Positions 12,940 through 19,881 of a DNA stretch of 20,093 nt are shown here, piece after piece (within the stretch, counting starts at the first letter, position 1; each line of letters starts with the position of its first letter). The stretch comes from a virus. Made by a program: the position numbers and the translations under genes. Location: the IMG/VR virus record IMGVR_UViG_3300044640_002490, positions 1 to 20,093 of that record; one strand, given 5' to 3'. The notes beneath the pieces were generated by a model. It was not told the origin of the DNA, ran no database searches, and worked only from the letters and a program-made list of their open reading frames with translations.

Positions 12940-14724
12940 GTGTTCAAACGAGCAGACAAAGTAGTGCAATATCTCAAAGACAATGTCCTATGGGGTTGGA
13001 TTCAAGGTCAAATTGACTCTACCCTACTATTAACAAAAAAAGATATTGAAATCCTCACGGCATTTGTGGATGGCGCTGCACCACAATGTGATCAAGGCAA
13101 CTGGATCACCTACGCAAACTATGCTGTGGGATATAGGTTTTGTGGACCTGCTGCAAAATGTGAGTGTGCTAGACAGAGTGTGAGCAAAAAGGTCAGCGTG
13201 ATCAAAACCAATGCCACACAAGAACAAAAAGATCAAAGTCTAGCCAAACGCCAAGCAACCAATATTCAACGATACGGCATAGCCAATCCGTTGCAGAATG
13301 TGGAAAAGATCAAGCAATCCAATCTCAAGAATTTGGGAGTCACCAATCCCAACAAACTCACAAGAGTTAGAAACAAGATTCGATCCACATGTGAAAGAAA
13401 ATATGGAGGCCCTGCTCCTGCTTGTGACTCAAGCATACAGGATAAGATCACGCAAACCAACTTGTCCAGATACGGAACAGCAAGCACCTTTGAGAATCCT
13501 CTAATTCGCGCAAAACAACTGTCTACTCTTGTGCAAAATTATGGTGTAGAATATCCCATCCAAAATCCTGAGATTGCGCACAAGATCAAACAAACCAATT
13601 TGAGCAGATATGGATACGAAAATGCAAGCCAAAATCCTGAGGTCATCCAAAAAATAAAAGCAAGCCAACAACACACATTTTTGGACAATTTGATCACACG
13701 ACTAGAACCACACAAAATAATACCATTGGGACAATTTGATCAAGTGAGCAATCATAGTCAATGGATGTGTGAGGTGTGTGAAAACGATTTTGTATCCACA
13801 GCAATAAATGGGAGGGTGCCCAGATGTCCCTGCTGTTATCCCAATCATATCAGTCATCCGCAAAAAGAAATTGCTGACTATATTGCAAGCCTAGTAGGCA
13901 GAGACAACGTGCATCATAATGATCGCAAGATTTTGCTAGATACTGATGACAAAAGGCGCAGCAAGGAAATAGACATCACAATACAAGGATATAATCTTGC
14001 TATTGAATTTTGTGGATTGCGATGGCATACCGAATTTTTTGGGAAAAAACACAAGAGGTATCATGCTCAAAAAACACAAGGATGCCAGGAAAAAAACATA
14101 CAATTGTTGACAATCTGGGGCGATGAATGGGAATCCAATAGAAGTTTGTTGAAAAGCATGATAGCTGTGAGGTTGGGGTTGATCACCAACAAATATCATG
14201 CTCGCAAACTGAAACTGGCTACTGTGACCAGTCAAATGGCTAGACTATTTTTTGATTCCAATCACATTCAAGGATATGTGAATAGTTCACAACATGCGGC
14301 CCTCATGGATGGTGATCAAATCATCATGTGCATGGCATTCATCAAGAGTCGTTTTGACAAAAATTATCAATGGGAATTGAGTAGAATGGCCACAATCAAG
14401 CATTCAATCGTTGTGGGGGGAGCAAGTAGATTGTTCTCCTATGCAAAACAACAATTGAACATGCACAGCCTGATATCATATTGTGATTTGAGATATGGCA
14501 CAGGCAATGTGTATCAACAGTTGGGAATGACCAAAATGGGCCAACCCACACTGGGCTATGAATATGTGGACATCAACAATCCCAGTTATCGAATCAATCG
14601 CATCAAACTACAAAAACATAAATTGGGTGATATTGGCAATCAATCTGCCCTGGAATATCTCCAATCACAAGGCATTGACAGATTGTGGGATTGTGGGCAC
14701 CAAAAATTTGTTTGGACAGCATGA
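12940..14724 (+). CDS. Free-standing EDxHD (Vsr-like) homing endonuclease
   Basis: This encodes about 594 residues. In order it has a helical N-terminus, about six divergent repeats of the form TNLSRYG-x(4-5)-QNPE-x-x-x-KIK (roughly nucleotides 13240-13660), a zinc ribbon with CEVC and CPCC, and a Vsr-fold nuclease core. The core carries HPQKEIADYI, KEIDITIQGYNLAIEFCG, LRWHTE and WGDEW, matching the E, D, H, D of the EDxHD family (I-Bth0305I type). A C-terminal GNAT-like region ends with GTGNVYQQLGM. The frame is open from 12817, but a start there would overlap uvsW by 100 bases and has no ribosome site. GTG 12940 or TTG 12934, after the uvsW TAA, are likelier, with AGCAGG just before. It sits directly behind uvsW, as expected of a gene that targets the neighbouring core gene. 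The 14725-14893 gap shows no gene. Confidence 0.8.
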   Translation: MFKRADKVVQYLKDNVLWGWIQGQIDSTLLLTKKDIEILTAFVDGAAPQCDQGNWITYANYAVGYRFCGPAAKCECARQSVSKKVSVIKTNATQEQKDQSLAKRQATNIQRYGIANPLQNVEKIKQSNLKNLGVTNPNKLTRVRNKIRSTCERKYGGPAPACDSSIQDKITQTNLSRYGTASTFENPLIRAKQLSTLVQNYGVEYPIQNPEIAHKIKQTNLSRYGYENASQNPEVIQKIKASQQHTFLDNLITRLEPHKIIPLGQFDQVSNHSQWMCEVCENDFVSTAINGRVPRCPCCYPNHISHPQKEIADYIASLVGRDNVHHNDRKILLDTDDKRRSKEIDITIQGYNLAIEFCGLRWHTEFFGKKHKRYHAQKTQGCQEKNIQLLTIWGDEWESNRSLLKSMIAVRLGLITNKYHARKLKLATVTSQMARLFFDSNHIQGYVNSSQHAALMDGDQIIMCMAFIKSRFDKNYQWELSRMATIKHSIVVGGASRLFSYAKQQLNMHSLISYCDLRYGTGNVYQQLGMTKMGQPTLGYEYVDINNPSYRINRIKLQKHKLGDIGNQSALEYLQSQGIDRLWDCGHQKFVWTA

Positions 14725-14893
14725 GATTGTAGTCCAACATTGTACACCTAACATGCACCGCCAACCTATTGCACTGAGAATGATTGTGTTTCCAAAATTT
14801 AATTTCACATACAGCCTCATGGACGAAATAAATATCGTTTATTGAGTCTCAACAAATTAGTATAAAACCAAACATCCTATCGGGACCAATGTC

Positions 14894-15652
14894 ATGAAAA
14901 TCTATGATTGTTTTACCTTTTTTAATGAATTGGATCTACTTGAGATCAGGTTGCAAGAACTCTATGATGTTGTGGATTATTTTGTGATTGTGGAAAGTGA
15001 TACCAGCTTCAGAGGTAACCCCAAACCTTTTTATCTACAAGACAACTGGCAAAGATTTAATAAATTTCATGACAAGATTAGGTATATTCAAGTTGCAAAT
15101 ATATCCCACACCAATATGATGTATGCGCAATATGCCCAAATCAACCAACGTTCTCTAGAAGATGCATGGACCAGAGAACGTTGGCAAAGAGATTGTATTT
15201 CACGTGCATTACATGATGCAACCCTTGATGATTGGGTGATCATAAGTGATTGTGATGAAATTCTCAGATCCACAAGTGTTGCAAAATTACGGGACATTAC
15301 AGACTGTCATAGAGTAATCTTGAAAATGCCTCTCTTCTACTATAAGGTTAATTATATTAATAAAGCACAACCCACATGGGCTCACACAATTGCATGTAAA
15401 GGAGCTCATTTTACCAGTGCTCAACAGGAAAGAGAATTTACCGCTTATTGGCTGGCACCTCCACCTGCCAATACAATGTTCCTGGACCACGCAGGATGGC
15501 ATTTCAGTTATCTGGGTGATAATCAACAGATTATACATAAAATACAAAATTTTGCACATTCAGAGCACGATAATGCGGATCTACTAGCCAAAGTAGATAT
15601 TAACAAATTGATCAGTTCTGGTGTAGACAAATATGGTGTAGGTCAATATTAG
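14894..15652 (+). CDS. GT17-like glycosyltransferase, ending at an in-frame amber codon
   Basis: This encodes 252 residues, MKIYDCFTFFNELDLLEIRL, then ELYDVVDYFVIVESDTSFRGNPK and DDWVIISDCDEIL. This is the N-terminal nucleotide-sugar fold of glycosyltransferase family 17 (beta-1,4-mannosyl-glycoprotein N-acetylglucosaminyltransferase-like), with a DCDE in place of DxD. GWHFSYLGDNQQIIHKIQNFAHSE follows, also typical. The frame stops at TAG 15650-15652, but it stays open for 36 more residues that look like the family's end (see the next feature). The usual role is adding sugars to glycans; here the target could be host surface glycan or phage components. GGGA lies about eight bases upstream of ATG 14894. 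Confidence 0.75.
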   Translation: MKIYDCFTFFNELDLLEIRLQELYDVVDYFVIVESDTSFRGNPKPFYLQDNWQRFNKFHDKIRYIQVANISHTNMMYAQYAQINQRSLEDAWTRERWQRDCISRALHDATLDDWVIISDCDEILRSTSVAKLRDITDCHRVILKMPLFYYKVNYINKAQPTWAHTIACKGAHFTSAQQEREFTAYWLAPPPANTMFLDHAGWHFSYLGDNQQIIHKIQNFAHSEHDNADLLAKVDINKLISSGVDKYGVGQY

Positions 15653-15763
15653 AATATCAGCATAACTGATTATTGGCCCAGCAGTATCTATAATAATTTG
15701 CGAACATATTCGCATTGGATAAGTCCCAGTACTGATACAACAATTTTTGACATCTATCCCTGA
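15653..15763 (+). other. In-frame continuation of the GT17-like gene beyond the amber codon
   Basis: Reading on in the same frame after TAG 15650 gives 36 residues to TGA 15761-15763: ...DYWPSSIYNNLRTYSHWISP... and TTIFDIYP. The pattern WPxxIxxNLxxYSHWI is what I expect at the C-terminus of GT17 proteins (proline-aromatic, then a helix with Asn/Asp and Tyr/Lys, then HWI or HLI). The tail is thus likely a lost or readthrough-expressed part of the enzyme. Confidence 0.6.
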
Positions 15764-15805
15764 ACTCCATGTAAATATCCTGCATGCTCTTGTGGGAGAC
15801 CAGAT

Positions 15806-16306
15806 ATTAAAATACTTACAGCAGACAACATTGCATTTGATTTAAATCAATTGCCTGAAAAAATAGATGATTTGAGATATTGTGTGTTGGATTACAGTGA
15901 TCATCACAATGTGGACTATTACTGGCCTCCTCTGGTTTTCCTGGATATCTTCAGTGCTCCATGTGCTGATCTACGCATTGGTAACTACAACATTCAAATG
16001 CCACTAAACTGGAGCGTAGTGGTGGGAGACAAACATGGTGGTGACCTGGAAGTCATGAAACTGGTGGACATCATGGACAAGGATTTTGATGTTTTTGTTT
16101 TCAATCCCATCAGTGGCTATATGCCAGACTTTCAAATGATTGAAATCATGAATGTGTTTGCAGACGTGCGCTGGTGCTTTCCCAAACTCAAGTTGGGACA
16201 TTTTCTAGCTGTGCCCTTGGAGCTGAAACCTAAACCTGTGTGTGCATTTTTCATCCAGGATGTGGGCAAAAACGCCGATCTTCTGGATATCAGAGACCTG
16301 GTATAG
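15806..16306 (+). CDS. Conserved-looking phage protein of unknown function with an ATT start
   Basis: This encodes 166 residues if translation begins at ATT 15806, giving M-KILTADNIAFDLNQL. GGGAG at 15794-15798, seven bases upstream, fits that start and no other. No ATG, GTG or TTG occurs earlier in this frame back to the TGA at 15761; the first alternative is TTG 15851, which has no ribosome site and removes the KILTAD segment. The core (LRIGNYNIQMPLNWSVVVGD, then FDVFVFNPISGYMPDFQMIEI, then WCFPKLKLGHFLAVPL) resembles proteins I associate with marine T4-like phages, without a known function. It ends with TAG 16304-16306. The region upstream holds the GT17 tail and a roughly 40-base gap. Confidence 0.6.
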   Translation: MKILTADNIAFDLNQLPEKIDDLRYCVLDYSDHHNVDYYWPPLVFLDIFSAPCADLRIGNYNIQMPLNWSVVVGDKHGGDLEVMKLVDIMDKDFDVFVFNPISGYMPDFQMIEIMNVFADVRWCFPKLKLGHFLAVPLELKPKPVCAFFIQDVGKNADLLDIRDLV

Positions 16307-16315
16307 CCATCATGA

Positions 16316-16357
16316 GTGAACCTCAATTGGTTGCTCAGGCTAGCAATTGAGGTTCAC
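16316..16357. terminator. Perfect 14-bp hairpin between convergent genes
   Basis: GTGAACCTCAATTG (16316-16329) is exactly complementary to CAATTGAGGTTCAC (16344-16357), with a 14-base loop. It lies between the stop at 16306 (+) and the stop of the leftward virion gene at 16389. There is no T-run on either side. An inner TTGCT/AGCAA pairing is a possible alternative. Its position suggests a bidirectional transcript end, as with the hairpin at 6570-6608. Confidence 0.55.
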
Positions 16358-16388
16358 GAGTCTGCCAGTTTACCACTCTGGCTAGGTG

Positions 16389-17519
16389 TTATGCGCTTTC
16401 AATTTGTACAGTCAGACCAGAAGGATCTAGGCTGGTTGCTTCCAAACTCCAGGGGGCAGCGTCGCCACTGGCATACACAAATCCTGTCCCACCATCTGTG
16501 TCTGTTTCCAACACAGCCAAATGCGCAGTAAGTTTGGTTACAAAATATGTGCTGTCCAAGGCATCTGTAGCTTGAATATAAGCTTGTCCTGCCACCAAAC
16601 TATTGCTGGCAACCAAGGTGCATATGCTGCTGCCTTCTGTGGTTTCCATCAAATACTCATTGGTGCTGGTTTGTTTGATGACATCTGCATCCAAGGTTTG
16701 TGTGCCATCCACAACAAATGCGTGTGCTAGGATCACATTAGTGCCAGCAGCGGTCAAAACTGCGGTGGCCGCTGCTGCACCAGCTGAGAAAGTCACAGCA
16801 GCATCTGCTGCGTTAACGTATCCATCCCCGGCGTTGGTCACAGGCACACTGAGCACACCATAGGTGACAGTCAATGTAGCACCAGTACCGTTAGCACTGT
16901 TGGTGGTGGTTGTTCTGGGGTTGGCACTTATTACAGTATAATCGCCAATTGCGTTCACAGTCACGGCATTGACACCAAAACCCAAATTGAAGGTTGTGCC
17001 TGCAAGAGTTCCTGGACCGTCTGTGGAATCTGGTTGTACTGGATCTGTGGGCAGTGCTGTGCTTCGCACACCTGCATTTGTGACTGTGACAGCAGTAATG
17101 ACGCCATCGGCTACTGTGAGGGTGAGAACAGCTGGTGTTGCCCAACCTGTGCTGAATGTAACTGTGTTTCCATCCACAAAACCACCACCATCACCAACAA
17201 GACCGACTGTGCGGATTTTCACACTTGCCACAGTGAATGTGGCAGCCGTTCCGGTGCCACCCACGACGGTGAGTATGTTTCCTGGAACATAATCTGCACT
17301 GACATCACCTGTGCCGCTAGTAGCAACAGTTGCACTGACGGCCTTCATGTGAACTGTACCCAATGTGGCACTTGTGCCATTTGGTAAATTTGGAGCACTT
17401 ATACTTACTGTGGGTAGGGTAGTGTAAGTTCCGGCATTGGTTATAGTAATGGAAGCTACACTTTCACCATTGCTGGTGGGAACTGGATTGAAATATTTTG
17501 AATTTAACGGTCTTCCCAT
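16389..17519 (-). CDS. Virion structural protein with repeated Thr/Ala/Gly-rich beta motifs
   Basis: This encodes 376 residues, very rich in Thr, Ala, Gly, Val and poor in charged residues, as expected of an extended beta-rich surface or tail protein. It begins MGRPLNSKYFNP, which I associate with T4-like marine phage structural proteins. At least three degenerate copies of (I/V)TNAG-x-(G)Y-x-x-(L/A)P-x-V appear: SITITNAGTYTTLPTVSIS (start), AVTVTNAGVRSTALPT (middle) and VPVTNAGDGYVNAADAAV. A C-terminal domain starts near DADVIKQTSTNEYLMET. AGGAG lies about 11 bases before ATG 17519; the frame is open to 17600, but that part looks noncoding. A late promoter-like element lies at 17608-17615. 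It might be a head decoration, fibre or tail protein; the exact part is not settled. Confidence 0.6.
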   Translation of the reverse strand: MGRPLNSKYFNPVPTSNGESVASITITNAGTYTTLPTVSISAPNLPNGTSATLGTVHMKAVSATVATSGTGDVSADYVPGNILTVVGGTGTAATFTVASVKIRTVGLVGDGGGFVDGNTVTFSTGWATPAVLTLTVADGVITAVTVTNAGVRSTALPTDPVQPDSTDGPGTLAGTTFNLGFGVNAVTVNAIGDYTVISANPRTTTTNSANGTGATLTVTYGVLSVPVTNAGDGYVNAADAAVTFSAGAAAATAVLTAAGTNVILAHAFVVDGTQTLDADVIKQTSTNEYLMETTEGSSICTLVASNSLVAGQAYIQATDALDSTYFVTKLTAHLAVLETDTDGGTGFVYASGDAAPWSLEATSLDPSGLTVQIESA

Positions 17520-17607
17520 TGTTATTGGTCTCCTACGTGGCGTTCTAGGCCATACGGGGCGGGTTTGTGCTCCCCATAAAACTGCACCTGTTGCAGTCAA
17601 CTGTACC

Positions 17608-17615
17608 TATTTAGA
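17608..17615 (-). promoter_or_regulatory. Possible T4-like late promoter for the virion gene
   Basis: On the minus strand the sequence reads TCTAAATA, one base from the T4 late -10 consensus TATAAATA, and it contains CTAAATA, a variant I associate with marine T4-like phages. It lies about 90 bases upstream of the virion gene, the one gene in the window most likely to be late. A match of seven bases is weak alone. Confidence 0.4.
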
Positions 17616-17634
17616 CAATTTTCTATCGTGTGTG

Positions 17635-17662
17635 TTGAGATAGCCAAATTCTCACGTATAAT
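17635..17662 (+). promoter_or_regulatory. Sigma70 promoter for the rightward replication operon
   Basis: TTGAGA at 17635-17640, 16-base spacer, TATAAT at 17657-17662. It lies about 30 bases before ATG 17694 and points away from the leftward virion gene. A later copy of a TTGAGA-like string at 17682 has no -10. Confidence 0.65.
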
Positions 17663-17693
17663 TATCATATGATACAAACTGTTGAGATCACAC

Positions 17694-18203
17694 ATGGCCA
17701 AAAAAACTGAAGCCAAACGCAGCTACAAGCTTGACATAATGACCGTGTTGGAAGCTGCTGACAAAGGTGTCAAAGAATTCTATACAAATTTAACCGAGGA
17801 GGAGCAAAAAGCATTTTCTCCCAGGGTGTTGATCAGATGGCTCAGCACTGTGAGCGACAAGAGTGCTCACAAAGAATATGCAATTTTGGCAACAAATGAT
17901 CTGGTGAATTTGGGCATGTGGAGTCTCAACAAACATCCAGAATTGATCTGGTTGCTGATGACTGTGGCAGGCACAGGCAAAAAACAATATCATCAGTGGA
18001 TTCCCATGAGCAAAGGCACCAGCAGCACGCCCAAGTTGGATCAGCTGATCACACAGGTATGGCCACACACCAACAGCCAGGAACAGCAAATGTTGAAGAA
18101 CTTGCGCAGCAGTCTAGAGTGGCAGGAACTGGCCAAGGACCTTGGTTGGGATGACAAACAAATCAAGGATTTGGTGAATGAGCTCAAAAAAATCTCACGA
18201 TAA
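17694..18203 (+). CDS. Putative sliding-clamp-loader small subunit (gp62-like)
   Basis: This encodes 169 residues. In T4 the gp44/gp62 complex loads the gp45 clamp for DNA polymerase. The layout resembles phage gp62: an N-terminal charged part, then SPRVLIRWLS, then a helix with NDLVNLGMWSL, then ELIWLLMTVAGTGKKQYHQWIP, which parallels the (L/Y)-x-x-x-(I/V)-RPRKR-x-x-KW segment of gp62, and a C-terminal helix DLGWDDKQIKDLVNELKK. There is no ATPase motif, as expected for gp62. The match is by pattern, and no gp44 gene is in the window. ATG 17694 is preferred to ATG 17682 because GAGA lies six bases upstream. The next gene overlaps by 26 bases. Confidence 0.45.
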   Translation: MAKKTEAKRSYKLDIMTVLEAADKGVKEFYTNLTEEEQKAFSPRVLIRWLSTVSDKSAHKEYAILATNDLVNLGMWSLNKHPELIWLLMTVAGTGKKQYHQWIPMSKGTSSTPKLDQLITQVWPHTNSQEQQMLKNLRSSLEWQELAKDLGWDDKQIKDLVNELKKISR

Positions 18204-18903
18204 TGATGTGATAGATCTCAACAAACCTCACACATGTGAATTTTGTCACAAAAGTTTCAGCAAAGAAAGCACACTGGTGAGTCATGTGTGTGAAAACAAG
18301 CGCAGGTGGCAAAATCAAAACACCAGTTATGTGAAAAAAGGATATCTGGCCTATCAGTTGTTCCATCAAAGTCTCACACCACACAAGACTGTGGTGTTGC
18401 CCACCTATCAGCAATTTGCAGCCAGCAACTATTACACCAGCTTTACAAAATTTGGCAGCTGGTGTGAAGAAAACCAGATTCAAGAATGGCAACTGTTGGT
18501 AAAATGGTTGCTTAAAAACAACAAAAAACTGGACCTGTGGTGCGATTGGCTGGCATATCAGCAATTTCTGCAAGAGATTGTCAACGATGAGCCGCCACAA
18601 CAGGCACTCAAACGCAGCTTGGATACCATTGCGGCCTGGAGCAAGGACAGTGGCAACACCTGGACAGAATTCTTTGAGAGGGCTCATCCCAACATCATTG
18701 TCAACTGGATTATTCAGGGCAAGATCAGTCCTTGGTTTCTCTACAATTGTCACAGTGCTGTGAATTTTTTGGAAAAGTGCAATCAGGAACAACTGAACAT
18801 GCTGCAAGCACATGCACCCATTAGAAAATGGAAGGTGAAATTCATGAGAATGCAGGAAGATGCAGATGTGATCAAACAAACACTGGAACAGGCTGGTATG
18901 TGA
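18178..18903 (+). CDS. Zinc-finger phage protein of unknown function
   Basis: This encodes 241 residues. A C2H2/C2HC-type finger lies near the N-terminus: C20-x2-C23 and H36-x-C38 in HTCEFCHKSFSKESTLVSHVC. The rest is a long helical domain with conserved-looking tryptophans (KFGSWCEEN, LDLWCDWLAYQQF, SKDSGNTWTEFFERAHPNI, GKISPWFLYNCHSA), a pattern I recall in a T4-like marine phage family with no established function. AAGGA lies eight bases before ATG 18178, and the start overlaps the previous gene by 26 bases. DNA or RNA binding is suggested by the finger and the operon with replication-type genes, but is inferred. Confidence 0.65.
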   Translation: MSSKKSHDNDVIDLNKPHTCEFCHKSFSKESTLVSHVCENKRRWQNQNTSYVKKGYLAYQLFHQSLTPHKTVVLPTYQQFAASNYYTSFTKFGSWCEENQIQEWQLLVKWLLKNNKKLDLWCDWLAYQQFLQEIVNDEPPQQALKRSLDTIAAWSKDSGNTWTEFFERAHPNIIVNWIIQGKISPWFLYNCHSAVNFLEKCNQEQLNMLQAHAPIRKWKVKFMRMQEDADVIKQTLEQAGM

Positions 18904-18946
18904 TAATCAGGCATAGATACACGATGATATCCCAAGGAGCACACAC

Positions 18947-19255
18947 ATGAGTGGCAGTTATACACAACAATATGGATCTGATACAGAACCAGTTGCCTAC
19001 AACCAACCGCTGTCAAATCCCAGCACCAACATCAGCTACCTGGGCAAATACACCCGAGTGACTGTGGAGGGCAAGGAACTGCTGTTGGTAAATCCACAAG
19101 TGATTGATAATTTGGAAAAACAATTTCAAGAGCTGATCAATCGCAGCAATGATCTACTGCAAAGATGTTTGCGTATGCAACAGCAGCAGACTATAATGAC
19201 TAATGCTATTTCACGCATGGAAAGAGAATTGGGGAACAAAATTAGTTATGACTGA
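18947..19255 (+). CDS. Small coiled-coil protein
   Basis: This encodes 102 residues. AAGGAG lies seven bases upstream of ATG 18947. The first 45 residues are polar and probably unstructured (Gln/Asn/Ser/Tyr-rich). The remainder, from about VIDNLEKQF to MERELGNK, has heptad-like spacing of Leu/Ile/Met and many Gln, typical of a coiled coil. Function is unknown. Its last bases overlap the start of the DnaE-like gene by eight, so the two are probably translated together. Confidence 0.65.
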   Translation: MSGSYTQQYGSDTEPVAYNQPLSNPSTNISYLGKYTRVTVEGKELLLVNPQVIDNLEKQFQELINRSNDLLQRCLRMQQQQTIMTNAISRMERELGNKISYD

Positions 19256-19847
19256 TCTCAATTTGCTGGGTGATATTGATATTGATACTGGTGACAGAAA
19301 CCAATTGTTGAGTGTTCTGGAACACATACCTGCCACTGTGGATCGCAATGGAAAATTTACCAAACACAACACTGGTGTTTATTTCCATCAGGTGCCCACA
19401 GATCCTTTCAGCAACTGGTGCAGTTTGCCTTATGACACTGCACAGGATCAGGGATGCTATAAAATAGATTTGCTCAACAACCATGTTTACAGCAAAATCA
19501 GAGATGAAAACCATCTCAATCATTTGTTGGAAACACCACCACTTTGGGAATTGTTGCAGCACCGAGAAATAGTGCAAGAATTGGTGCATATCCATCAACA
19601 TTATGATCTGGTGGAATTGTTGAAACCTCAGAGTGTGCCACAACTGGCCATGGTGTTGGCCATGATTAGACCAGGCAAAAGACATTTGGTGAAAAAATGC
19701 CAACAGCAGGGATATGAGAGTATTGCTGAAGAAATTTGGTCACAAGACAATCGAGGCTACACATTCAAAAAATCTCACGCGATATCTTTGTCGATGGTGA
19801 TTGTGCTTCAATTGAATTTATTGATTGAAACAATCTCACAAGTGTAG
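19248..19847 (+). CDS. DnaE (DNA polymerase III alpha)-like palm fragment protein
   Basis: This encodes 199 residues from ATG 19248. It carries, in order, motifs that match the palm/finger region of bacterial replicative polymerase alpha (DnaE). GDIDID at 8-13 corresponds to the PDxDxDF motif with two catalytic aspartates. KIDLL (D74) matches the KFDFLGL motif with the third aspartate. LAMVLAMIRPGKR (133-145) matches the A-L-x-R-P-G motif. FKKSHAISLSMVIVLQLNLL (173-192) matches FNKSHAxxYAxIAYQTAYLK. DnaE is over 1,000 residues, so PHP, thumb and tau-binding parts are missing. It may be a small derived enzyme, an inactive fold, or a structural partner. It ends with TAG. The longer start at 19203 overlaps the previous gene and is rejected. 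Confidence 0.65.
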   Translation: MTDLNLLGDIDIDTGDRNQLLSVLEHIPATVDRNGKFTKHNTGVYFHQVPTDPFSNWCSLPYDTAQDQGCYKIDLLNNHVYSKIRDENHLNHLLETPPLWELLQHREIVQELVHIHQHYDLVELLKPQSVPQLAMVLAMIRPGKRHLVKKCQQQGYESIAEEIWSQDNRGYTFKKSHAISLSMVIVLQLNLLIETISQV

Positions 19848-19881
19848 TATATTCATCCTATAAGCGAAAAGGACCATTCAT

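Noticed and set aside
14827-14834. AATAAATA as a T4-type late promoter before the GT17-like gene
   Set aside because: One mismatch from TATAAATA in an AT-rich gap, with no second feature to support it.
16969-17387. Rightward open frames over the virion gene
   Set aside because: They are shadows of the Thr/Ala/Gly-rich leftward protein, whose repeats and start are convincing.
18184-18879. Leftward open frame of 231 codons
   Set aside because: It mirrors the zinc-finger gene. The rightward gene has a ribosome site, operon context and recognisable motifs.
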